DNA from: Lentimicrobiaceae bacterium
GTDB taxonomy: Bacteria; Bacteroidota; Bacteroidia; Bacteroidales; JAGNHN01
Direction: 5' to 3'
DNA: 64,000 nucleotides
NCBI GenBank assembly: GCA_018001695.1
Contig: JAGNHN010000004.1
Coordinates: forward strand, 1 to 64,000
Position numbers and translations under genes: made by a program. The notes beneath the pieces were generated by a model. It was not told the DNA's origin. It did no database searches and was given only the letters and a program-made list of their open reading frames with translations. Below, one piece after another: positions 43,801 through 49,237 of the stretch; positions within the stretch are counted from its first letter, which is position 1; the number at the start of each line of letters is the position of its first letter.

Positions 43801-45584
43801 ATGCCCTGCAGGCCACAAGCCCTGCCAACGGCGCAGGGCAATGGATCATCCATACTGGCGCTGGTGGAGTTCTGTCCGATCCTTCGAATGCAAATGCAAC
43901 CTTGACTGGCCTGCCTGGTGTCCTCTACACACTCTACTGGACCGTTGCGACACAGTGTTCCACAAACGTGGACCAGGTCCTGATCAGCTTCGCTGATTCA
44001 TCCGCCTTATCGCAATGCGGTAATACCTTTGTCGATCCCAGAGATGGCCAACAGTATCCTACTGTTCTTGTCGGCAATCAGTGCTGGATGGCGAAAAACC
44101 TGAACGTTGGTATCATGGTGACGAGTACATATACAGGTGTCTTGCATTCAGAATTAAGCAACAATGGCATCATTGAGAAATACTGTTACGACAATGACCC
44201 TTTGAATTGCGATGAGTTTGGAGGTTTGTATAACTGGGATGAGCTTATGTTGTATGGAATGTCATCAGGTAACAGGGGTTTATGTCCTGAAGGCTGGCAT
44301 GTCCCTACTGATGATGAATGGAAGACTTTGGAAGGCCATGCTGATAGCTATTACGGTGTTGGAAATTCGGTATGGGATGATTTTGGCTGGCGTGGATCAG
44401 ATGGAGGCGGAAACCTAAAAGAAGCAGGTCTTGATCATTGGGTCGCTCCCAATGCACTTGCTACCAATAACACCGGTTTTACCGGTCTTCCGGGTGGTTT
44501 CCGCACTAATAATGGTGAATTCACAGCTTTCGGAAGTATGGCGACGTGGTATACCTCAACAGAAAATAACCCTTGGCTCCGCAGCCCCTATAATCGTTAC
44601 ACATATGCCAATGGTGGCACAATATTCAGGAGCGTGGGCGATACTAATGTAGCCTACTCCGTTCGCTGCATCCTCGATGCACTCCCGCCTTGCTCTCCCC
44701 AGCCTGATCAGGCTAGTGCGGGCCCGGACAGTGTGAATATTATAGGAACAAGTGTCACATTGCAAGCCGTCCAACCAATGAATGGCACGGGGGCCTGGAG
44801 TGTGGTTCAAGGTGCCAGTGGCACCTTCACGGATCGCTACCTTCCAGATGCTGTCTTTTCCGGTCAGCCCGGGGAAAGCTATGTGTTGGCATGGACGGTT
44901 TCAAATAGCTGTGGCAGCACCTCCGATCATTGTCATATTGGCTTTGCCGCAGTGCCTTTCGTTTGCGGTGATGGACTTACCGACGTAAGAGATGGGCAAA
45001 CATATCAAACAATCCTGATAGGAACCCAGTGCTGGATGGCCCAAAACCTCAATGTCGGTACGATGGTGTTTGATGATCCTTCATATGGCCTTGAGCATTC
45101 TCATTGCTCAGATGATGGGTATATCGAGAAATACTGCGTTGATAACGACTGGAGTAACTGCCAGATTTTCGGAGGACTTTACGAATGGGATGAGATGATG
45201 AATTATTCAACCACTGAAGGCATCAAAGGTATATGTCCGGATGGTTGGCATCTTCCAACTGATGGTGAATGGTCCCAATTGATAACCTATTTGGGAGGAT
45301 CAACCGTGGCCGGAGGTATGTTAAAGGACACGACCACAGTCTTCTGGATGAGTCCAAATACAGGCGCCTCGAATAGCAGTGGGTTTACAGCGCTTCCCGG
45401 AGGTTTTCGGTTGAGCAGCGAAGGAACCTTTCCTGGGCAAGGTGCTGACGCTTATTTCTGGTCTTCTACTCTGAATGTCCCAGGTTCAGCGTGGTATCGT
45501 CGGCTCAGGCATGATTATGCGAGTACAATAAGGATGGCCGGCAGCCTGACCAACGGCTACAGTGTGCGTTGCATTCTTGATTGA
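34854..45584 (+). CDS. Very large secreted protein with eleven FISUMP modules (3576 residues)
   Basis: The largest gene in the window (10.7 kb). A signal peptide (residues 1-~22) and the ~245-residue N-terminal domain are shared with the gene upstream. Next comes a divergent module: a PKD-like segment (35660-35910) and a FISUMP variant of the TGKTWMDRNLG type (35950-36534). Ten canonical modules of about 300 residues follow, starting near 36551, 37452, 38370, 39240, 40143, 41044, 41938, 42838, 43738 and 44693. Each has an Ig/PKD-like part and a FISUMP part with the constant CWM, YCYNND, GWHIPTD and SVRC anchors. The part between SGFTALPGG and SVRC differs most between modules. Paired cysteines recur at fixed positions. 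There is no T9SS tail, transmembrane anchor or LPXTG-like end. It is probably a surface or released adhesin; no enzyme motif was seen. Confidence 0.85.
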   Translation: MMRRSILLAVCTVFFNLVQSQGIQVQIRVYLQGAYAGGGLMTTHLNAGNHLPLNQPYNTGIWAYPGTEALNSIPAQMVDWILLDLRSAPDTAVARKACVLYSDGSVRDVTGNSQIQFNVPPGNYYIAVLHKSHLSAMSAARLALPASGLLDFSDTAAFPVYGRCVIQLAGGVEAMIAGDITDDKMLKYSGSNNDRSPILQRILGVVGGTAINALIQGYYREDLRMDGNVKYSGSNNDPSMIIQNLVTLTGSNAINATFAGPVPHAVYRPLPSQPSPILGPAMPCQNEAGLVYNVIQVAGVVYTWVVPNGWMITSGQGTHEITVTAGMDPGIIVVTPSNSAGQGLAQTLALAPQVCGTGGYPPGFVHCDSAVPTAVISVTNPITGKTWMDRNLGAAQVATSSTDFLAYGDLYQWGRFADGHQCRTSSTTTTLSQTDQPGHGSFIRGSDDWRSLPNDNLWQGETGINNPCPTGYRIPTEAELNEERLSWSSNNIAGAYASPLKWTMGGYRYFANGAVDIVGYGAYYWSSTVNGFNARYLDFYSTNASMTGTLRAYGLSVRCIQVDPPPCTPQPDQANAGPDSMNIQGTSIQLQANTPVNGSGQWSVVSGQGGSFADDTMATTLFTGQAGSTYTLAWTISTVCGSNSDTVVLGFASPQVICPDSLLDTRDGQAYPVVQIGNQCWMGRNLNVGVKVNSQNLGYVHSDMADNLVIEKYCYNNDEASCDVYGGLYDWNEAMEYQATEGSRGICPAGWHIPTDAEWTVLSDFLGGALVAGGKMKEAGTAHWTSPNEMATNSSGFTGLGSGYRYYYNGTFQNILSFTYFWTSSVDTSGLLLTRTLIHFYEPLVRNTNDATAGFSVRCLMDTMPACTPQPDQANAGPDQLLLQGTSVQLQANQPVNGTGTWRVYSGTGGSFADSTLNNTMFNGTAGETYQLAWIIRNACGYNSDLVTISFVLQNSFMQCGDILIDIRDGQQYPTIQLGKQCWMAKNLNLGSMIAGSGAQQDNGLIEKYCYDDLAANCSEFGGFYQWGELMDYDSTPASQGICPDGWHVPTDSEWTYMTLLLDAGVDSLIWGYSGRNAGAKMKATGTTHWTSPNVGATNYSGFAALGSGIRNHDATFANYHNFTFFWSSTRDNLTYPVTRYLYYNYPYVGRGYDNYHSFGFSIRCLHDSSFVCSPQPDQAYAGPDTIHTGGASIQLMGNQAVHGLGEWTITVGSNGSFADSSQYNTLFYGQAGETYTLVWSISNLCNRTSDQVNISFSSGAAFQQCGDTLTDTRDFQRYPTVRIGTQCWMARNLNVGDMILGLSSPSNNGSIEKYCYVNNTANCTEYGGLYQWGEMMNYSTLEGTQGICPTGWHIPASSEWLVLANFLGGTTLAGGAMKEPGLAHWQSPNTGATNSSGFTALPGGRRESKGGFNFINAEVNYWSSSSYIAYTLYYNTTQIQTQSTVSSLGYTIRCVMDSILPCVPQPDQANAGPDSLNIAADSIQLYANTPTIGNGVWAILYGNGGVFSDSTLSNTMFYPSTGGTYILTWTISNQCGSTSDTIQLFFPVTQTFSQCGDNLTDIRDGQVYPTVQIGNQCWMARNLNVGVMANSVVTVSSHTDVSDNGLIEKYCYNNDTSYCNIYGGFYDWNEMMQYNSSPGGQGVCPTGWHIPSDTEWYTLTDHLGGAAVAGNKMKATGYVYWSSLNTGATNSSGFTALGAGARNYLGAFSNLKNNGYFWSSSVSSISNGFYRNLYANHPDLFRNTISKESGLSVRCIWDTILPCTPQPDQANAGPDSVDIQGTSIVLQANTPVNGSGQWSVVSGQGGSFADDTLATTLFTGQAGSTYTLAWTISTVCGSNSDTVVLGFASPQVICPDSLLDTRDGQAYPVVQIGNQCWMGRNLNAGVKVNSQNLGYVHSDMADNRVIEKYCYNNDEASCDVYGGLYDWNEAMEYQTTEGSRGICPAGWHIPTDGDWNVLSIFLGGDQVAGGKMKEEGTVHWTSPNEMATNSSGFTGLGAGYRYYFNGTFQHLNSYAYFWSSSTDTSGLILSRTLIHFYEPLVRNTNYVSSGHSVRCLMDTMQVCTPQPDQANAGPDQLLVPATSVQLAANQPVNGIGQWRVYSGQGGSFADTTLYNTTFTGSAGTTYQLAWIIQNACGYTSDLMTVSFAAVSICPDSLIDTRDGHSYPVVEIDGRCWMGRNLNVGVMTNSVYTGAEHSDLNNDGIIEKYCYNNDPAQCDVYGGLYEWQEMMGYLMTPGVPGICRAGWHIPTVDEWQGMITFLGGSWVAGGELKEAGYDHWLSPNSGATNNSGFTALPGNIRYGDGVFSVPQAQGAFWSSSMDNETNAWAFILHYDDAYLSQTGFNFPNGLSVRCIMDTAIACSPLPTAAIAGPDKLGQTVTSLYLEGNQPVQGQGVWRVVSGTGGVFADSTLHNTLFSGVINEFYELSWTITTPCAYSMDRVYVEFITPATVTCGSDIYDSRDGQVYATLQIGTQCWMARNLNVGTFAQSQATGLTHSDVSNNGIIEKYCWGNDVSYCDTFGGLYDWNEMMAYETTPKAQGICPPGWHIPDSLDWAVLSNFLGGDAFAGGMLKDTGTALWASPNDGATNATGFTALPAGNRDPGGGFGNVHYNTTFWTSTSYDPHNAWYRDIGYNGPWLVNSQHPNAYGFGVRCIANDSLPCAPQPDQANAGPDQLNLTVDTASLQANNPSSGTGTWNILSGNFGWLDDPASPVTVLHGTAGETYILEWCISNGCGSSCDALTVSLMPVQGFNCGSMLTDSRDAQQYPTTQIGTRCWMAANLNVGTYVESQYTGVGHSDVGNNGVIEKYCYDNQITNCNLYGGLYDWNEAMAYTSQEGAQGICPAGWHIPSDSEWTEATTVLGGEDIAGGRMKLTGLTYWAQPNAAATNFSGFSALPGGYRYFNGSFSELGFYGDHLSSTLYTTDYFVLRGLYNVNGTIYRGLEFLNNGVSVRCIHDDLYPCNDLPDNASGGSDSLDIPGTSYALQATSPANGAGQWIIHTGAGGVLSDPSNANATLTGLPGVLYTLYWTVATQCSTNVDQVLISFADSSALSQCGNTFVDPRDGQQYPTVLVGNQCWMAKNLNVGIMVTSTYTGVLHSELSNNGIIEKYCYDNDPLNCDEFGGLYNWDELMLYGMSSGNRGLCPEGWHVPTDDEWKTLEGHADSYYGVGNSVWDDFGWRGSDGGGNLKEAGLDHWVAPNALATNNTGFTGLPGGFRTNNGEFTAFGSMATWYTSTENNPWLRSPYNRYTYANGGTIFRSVGDTNVAYSVRCILDALPPCSPQPDQASAGPDSVNIIGTSVTLQAVQPMNGTGAWSVVQGASGTFTDRYLPDAVFSGQPGESYVLAWTVSNSCGSTSDHCHIGFAAVPFVCGDGLTDVRDGQTYQTILIGTQCWMAQNLNVGTMVFDDPSYGLEHSHCSDDGYIEKYCVDNDWSNCQIFGGLYEWDEMMNYSTTEGIKGICPDGWHLPTDGEWSQLITYLGGSTVAGGMLKDTTTVFWMSPNTGASNSSGFTALPGGFRLSSEGTFPGQGADAYFWSSTLNVPGSAWYRRLRHDYASTIRMAGSLTNGYSVRCILD
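34943..35652 (+). repeat. Duplicated N-terminal coding segment, copy 2
   Basis: Second copy of the 30257-30966 segment, collinear at 4686 bases offset with no insertions or deletions; similarity stops near the VPHAVY codons, after which the two proteins diverge into different modules. Confidence 0.9.
36654..37122 (+). repeat. Near-identical intragenic repeat, copy A (module 1)
   Basis: This segment aligns to 40245-40713 at an offset of 3591 bases (1197 codons). I count about twelve mismatches over ~469 bases and no gaps. Similarity falls off sharply on both sides. It covers the end of an Ig/PKD-like part and the first half of a FISUMP domain. Confidence 0.9.
40245..40713 (+). repeat. Near-identical intragenic repeat, copy B (module 5)
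   Basis: Partner of 36654-37122. The rest of module 5 and the start of module 6 are also more like modules 1 and 2 than like other modules, so the original duplication was probably longer than this still-identical core. Confidence 0.9.
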
Positions 45585-45662
45585 GATTATTAATCAAGTG
45601 TCAAGTTCCGCGAAAGCAGACCTGACTTCTCAATTCGTACCCTTATTCTGCATCCGATATCC

Positions 45663-45670
45663 TACATTTG
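45663..45670 (+). promoter_or_regulatory. Candidate -7 promoter element for surE
   Basis: TACATTTG matches TAnnTTTG exactly, 22 bases before the ATG at 45693. A clear -33 TTTG at the right distance was not found. Confidence 0.45.
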
Positions 45671-45692
45671 TAGCTGGAAAAATGATAGGGTA

Positions 45693-46487
45693 ATGGATGT
45701 CACTGAAAGAAACACAGGTAAGAGATTACAATTATTGCTAACAAACGACGATGGGCTGGAAGCGCCGGGATTAAGGTATTTGGTGGAGGTGGCCCGGGAA
45801 TTTGGTGATGTAACCGTTGTAGCACCCGATAAACCCATGTCGGGCATGGGGCACGCAATTACAGTGCGCGAGCCCTTGCGTTTGGAAAAGGTCAGGGAGT
45901 TTCCTGGTTTGGTGGAATATAGCTGTACCGGAACACCTGTGGATGCGGTCAAACTGGGCCAGAAAGTCATTCTGGGACATCACCCGGATATCGTCTTGTC
46001 CGGGATTAACCACGGTTCCAATGCCTCCGTGAATGTCATCTACAGCGGCACCATGGCAGCAGTGATTGAAGCCTGTATTGATGGCATCCCCGCAGTGGGT
46101 TTCTCTCTTCTTGATTATGCCTACGATGCCGATTTCTCAGCCTGTGGCGAATGGGTGCGGAAAGTGGTTGCTTATGTCATTGATCAGGGTCTGAAGAGGG
46201 GTGTCTGCCTTAATGTCAACATCCCGGCTGTGCCGGCAGGAAAGATTAAAGGTATCAAAGTATGCAGGCAGGCTGATGCCTATTGGGAAGAGCAGTTCGA
46301 GGAACGGCAGGATCCCCACCGCCAGATGTATTACTGGCTGAGTGGCAGCTTTCGTGAGGTTGCCGATGGGGAAGACTCAGACCTGTGGGCCCTTGCAAAT
46401 CATTATGTTTCTGTTGTGCCTGTACAGTATGACCTTACAGCACATGCAGCTATTCCTTTGCTGAAGAATATGGAGTCAGTGTCCTAG
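45693..46487 (+). CDS. surE: 5'/3'-nucleotidase SurE
   Basis: A metal-dependent phosphatase acting on nucleoside 5'- and 3'-monophosphates. The 264-residue protein opens with LLLTNDDGLEAPGLRYL, whose two aspartates bind the metal, followed by VVAPDKPMSGMGHAITV, the CTGTPVDAVKLG loop and LSGINHGSNASVNVIYSGTMAAVIEA with the third metal-binding residue. Length is normal. It is followed after 16 bases by a small membrane protein and then lpxB, an order often seen in Bacteroidota. Confidence 0.95.
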   Translation: MDVTERNTGKRLQLLLTNDDGLEAPGLRYLVEVAREFGDVTVVAPDKPMSGMGHAITVREPLRLEKVREFPGLVEYSCTGTPVDAVKLGQKVILGHHPDIVLSGINHGSNASVNVIYSGTMAAVIEACIDGIPAVGFSLLDYAYDADFSACGEWVRKVVAYVIDQGLKRGVCLNVNIPAVPAGKIKGIKVCRQADAYWEEQFEERQDPHRQMYYWLSGSFREVADGEDSDLWALANHYVSVVPVQYDLTAHAAIPLLKNMESVS

Positions 46488-46503
46488 AAGATAAGATCTT
46501 ATT

Positions 46504-46806
46504 ATGATACATATAGTGAAACCTTATCTTGAAAAAGATCATTTTGCGTATGGACTGCTGCTGGGTATCCTGATGCCTGCTGTCCTTTTTGGAATATTGA
46601 CGCTTGTCAACTTGTTTCTTCATCAGATCATGCCGGATTCATCTGGAATACCCTTCAATACCCTGATCATGGTAAGCATCTTTGTGAACCTGTTCAGTAT
46701 GAGATATTTCCTGGTAAATAAAAAATGCGAACGCACAGGACGCGGAATCTTGATGTCTACCTTCATCCTGGCTGCTGTGTTCTTCTATTTTCTGATCTAC
46801 CATTAA
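46504..46806 (+). CDS. Small membrane protein of unknown function
   Basis: A 100-residue protein with three predicted membrane helices (about residues 17-40, 52-68 and 82-98) separated by short polar loops, including a basic stretch NKKCERTGRG on the side expected to be cytoplasmic. No known domain was recognised. It is placed between surE and lpxB with gaps of 16 and 17 bases, so it is surely co-transcribed. I recall small membrane proteins at this position in other Bacteroidota, which suggests an envelope-related role, but nothing in the sequence defines it. Confidence 0.7.
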   Translation: MIHIVKPYLEKDHFAYGLLLGILMPAVLFGILTLVNLFLHQIMPDSSGIPFNTLIMVSIFVNLFSMRYFLVNKKCERTGRGILMSTFILAAVFFYFLIYH

Positions 46807-46823
46807 TTTCATAGGCTGATACC

Positions 46824-47948
46824 ATGAAGTATTATATCATCGCAGGGGAAGCATCCGGTGATTTGCATGCATCAGGCGTGATCAGGGGACTGAAGAAGTT
46901 GGATCCGCAGGCTTCATTCAGATCCTGGGGTGGTGATCTGATGGAAGCGGCCGGGGCTGAAGTTGTCAAGCACTTCCGCGAACTTGCCTTCATGGGCTTT
47001 GTTGAAGTATTGATGAACCTGCGCACCATCCGCCGTAACCTGATTCATTGTAAACAGGACATCCTGGCCTACCAGCCGGATGCTTTGATCCTGGTAGATT
47101 ATCCCGGATTTAACCTGAGAATGGCATCTTTTGCGCACAGCAAGGGCATTCCCGTCTATTATTATATCTCGCCGCAGGTATGGGCCTGGAAGAAATCCCG
47201 GGTTCATCAAATCAAAAAGACCGTCAAACGCATGTTTGTCATCCTGCCTTTTGAGAAAGACTTCTATGCACGTTACGGCTTTGATGTTACCTATGTTGGC
47301 CATCCTTTGCTGGATGCCATTGCCCGGTTCAGGGAAAGGAGTGTTGATGAAAAGACGGAATCAGATATAGCTGAAGATAAACGACCTGTCGTGGGTATCC
47401 TCCCAGGCAGCCGTCGGCAGGAGATTGCGCTGATCCTGCCCCAGATGCTGGAAATGACAAAGCGATTCCGGGATGTTCGCTTCATCCTTGCAGAAGCACC
47501 CTCCATTCCAGCGCAATTTTATGATACCTTTTGTGATGGATACACTGTCGAAAGGGTTCGCAATCAAACGTATGAGATTCTCTCATCAGCACGTGCAGCC
47601 ATGGTGGCTTCCGGTACTGCCTCTCTTGAAACGGCCTTGATTGGCGTCCCGCAGGTGATCTGTTATAAAGGAAACCCGGTTTCATTTGCCATCGCAAAAA
47701 GGATCGTAAAGATTCCCTATATCGGTCTGCCAAACCTGATTTTGGACAAACCGGTTGTCAGGGAGCTCATCCAGCGTGATTTAACATCAGATAAACTGGC
47801 ACAGGAGCTGGATCAGTTGCTGCATGATCAATCCTACCGCTCCGGAATATTATCCTCGTATAAGGCTTTGACGAATCTGCTCGAAGGACCTGGGGCCGGA
47901 CAGCGTACCGCAGCAGGTATATGGGAAGATTTGCATGCGCAGGTGTAA
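46824..47948 (+). CDS. lpxB: Lipid-A-disaccharide synthase
   Basis: Joins UDP-2,3-diacylglucosamine and lipid X to form the lipid A disaccharide at the inner face of the inner membrane (family GT19). The 374-residue protein begins YYIIAGEASGDLHASGVI and shows LVDYPGFNLRMA, YYISPQVWAWKKSRV, VGHPLLD, LPGSRRQEI and ASGTASLETAL, all family hallmarks. Length is standard. This shows that the organism makes lipid A and so has an outer membrane with LPS or a related lipid. The next gene begins five bases after its stop. Confidence 0.97.
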   Translation: MKYYIIAGEASGDLHASGVIRGLKKLDPQASFRSWGGDLMEAAGAEVVKHFRELAFMGFVEVLMNLRTIRRNLIHCKQDILAYQPDALILVDYPGFNLRMASFAHSKGIPVYYYISPQVWAWKKSRVHQIKKTVKRMFVILPFEKDFYARYGFDVTYVGHPLLDAIARFRERSVDEKTESDIAEDKRPVVGILPGSRRQEIALILPQMLEMTKRFRDVRFILAEAPSIPAQFYDTFCDGYTVERVRNQTYEILSSARAAMVASGTASLETALIGVPQVICYKGNPVSFAIAKRIVKIPYIGLPNLILDKPVVRELIQRDLTSDKLAQELDQLLHDQSYRSGILSSYKALTNLLEGPGAGQRTAAGIWEDLHAQV

Positions 47949-47952
47949 GGTT

Positions 47953-49152
47953 ATGGAGATGATGATCAGAAAAAGCATATCAGGTTTGAATTTATTTCAC
48001 ACAGCGCGCTTCTACTGCTGGGTTTTGGCAGGTGTATTGGCAATGTCGCTGTTTCCCCAGCATCTGATCGCCTTAAGACTGGATATTCGATTATACAGCA
48101 AAGCAACTCTTAATAGCGTGACTTTCACCGTGGTGCAAGGTGAATACAAAATCCATGGCGGATCAAATGCCATTGACCTGCAGCGCTTTCAGGTTGTTAA
48201 GATGAAGGCCAGTGAGGGTAAAGTACAGATAATCAGGAACGATAAGGTTATCTTGCAGGCTTCGACCGTTCAGATAAGCGGACAGGCGCTGGATAATGTT
48301 TTCAGGCTGCACGCCCACAAACACCGGGAACGGAATTATGATGATGACCTGCAGGTGAAAGCCAGGGGTAACACCCTCATCCTCATCAACCAGGTTGATC
48401 TTGAGCATTATATTGCTGGGGTCGTAGAGTCGGAATCGGGCAGGGATGGCAGTACAGAGTTTTACAAGGTCCAGGATATTATCTCTCGTACATATGCCCT
48501 TAAAAACCTCAGAAGGCATAAACATGAAGGCTTCAACCTATGCGATGAGGAGCATTGTCAGGTCTATCATTCAAGGAGTTACTTAACCATTATTCAGGAC
48601 GCTGCCACACAGACCGCTGGCTTGGTGCTGGTAGACAGTGCAGGTGAGCTCATCACAGCCGCGTATCATGCCAATTCAGGAGGACAGACAGCGAATTCGG
48701 AAGATGTCTGGACCCTCCCGCTTCCTTACCTGCGGGCACAGGTGGATACCTTCGGAGAACAGATGAGCCGTGCCAGATGGGAAAAGCGGATTTACCGCAA
48801 AGACTGGGTGAAGTACTTCCAGACGAAACATGGAATGCCGTTGACGGAGGAGAATATTGAAGCAGTGACACGTTTCAATCAAACCACAAGGCAGACATCA
48901 ATCCTGGGATATATCTCATTAAAAGAAGTTAGGGCAGATTGGAGACTCCGTTCTACTTTCTTCTCCGTTGAACCACAGGGCGATGTGGTTATCCTCAGCG
49001 GCAGGGGTTGGGGCCATGGGGTGGGACTTAACCAGCAGGGCGCCATCCGAATGACGGAGCTGGGATGGTCACACCTGGATGTGCTCAGGTTCTATTACCC
49101 GGGAGTCAGGATTGTCAACCTCTCTGAGTTAACTCAACCGCTGCAGCCCTGA
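47953..49152 (+). CDS. SpoIID/LytB-domain protein (putative peptidoglycan-active)
   Basis: About 399 residues with an N-terminal hydrophobic segment (residues ~20-45) for export. Residues ~150-380 form a SpoIID/LytB domain: VDLEHYIAGVVESESG with the probable catalytic glutamate, SRTYALKNLRRHKHEGFNLC, CQVYHS, AAYHANSGGQTANSEDVW and a C-terminal GRGWGHGVGLNQQGA. SpoIID of Bacillus is a lytic transglycosylase that cuts denuded glycan strands; relatives occur widely outside spore formers. Here it is placed after lpxB, with no sporulation genes, so a general cell-wall role is more likely. An alternative start at 47935 would overlap lpxB. Confidence 0.88.
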   Translation: MEMMIRKSISGLNLFHTARFYCWVLAGVLAMSLFPQHLIALRLDIRLYSKATLNSVTFTVVQGEYKIHGGSNAIDLQRFQVVKMKASEGKVQIIRNDKVILQASTVQISGQALDNVFRLHAHKHRERNYDDDLQVKARGNTLILINQVDLEHYIAGVVESESGRDGSTEFYKVQDIISRTYALKNLRRHKHEGFNLCDEEHCQVYHSRSYLTIIQDAATQTAGLVLVDSAGELITAAYHANSGGQTANSEDVWTLPLPYLRAQVDTFGEQMSRARWEKRIYRKDWVKYFQTKHGMPLTEENIEAVTRFNQTTRQTSILGYISLKEVRADWRLRSTFFSVEPQGDVVILSGRGWGHGVGLNQQGAIRMTELGWSHLDVLRFYYPGVRIVNLSELTQPLQP

Positions 49153-49237
49153 TTCTGATCTAAAAATATATTTCTGATATTGCTTCCGGAAAGGCCATGA
49201 TAAACCGTCTATTCTGCCAGTTGATCGCGCAGCATAG

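Larger units (their letters stand above)
36551..45584 (+). repeat. Array of ten ~900-base coding modules
   Basis: Module starts are spaced 901, 918, 870, 903, 901, 894, 900, 900 and 955 bases apart, and the last module is ~890 bases long. All spacings keep the reading frame. The flanking anchors are well conserved while the interior of each FISUMP domain is variable. Confidence 0.88.

Noticed and set aside
36551-45584. Regular ~900-base repeats considered as CRISPR or integron-like array
   Set aside because: The repeats are coding, in frame and far longer than CRISPR units; no cas or integrase genes are present.
45576-45598. Inverted repeat CTTGATT/AATCAAG at the end of the large FISUMP gene as a terminator
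   Set aside because: The stem is only seven AT-rich pairs and no T-run follows.
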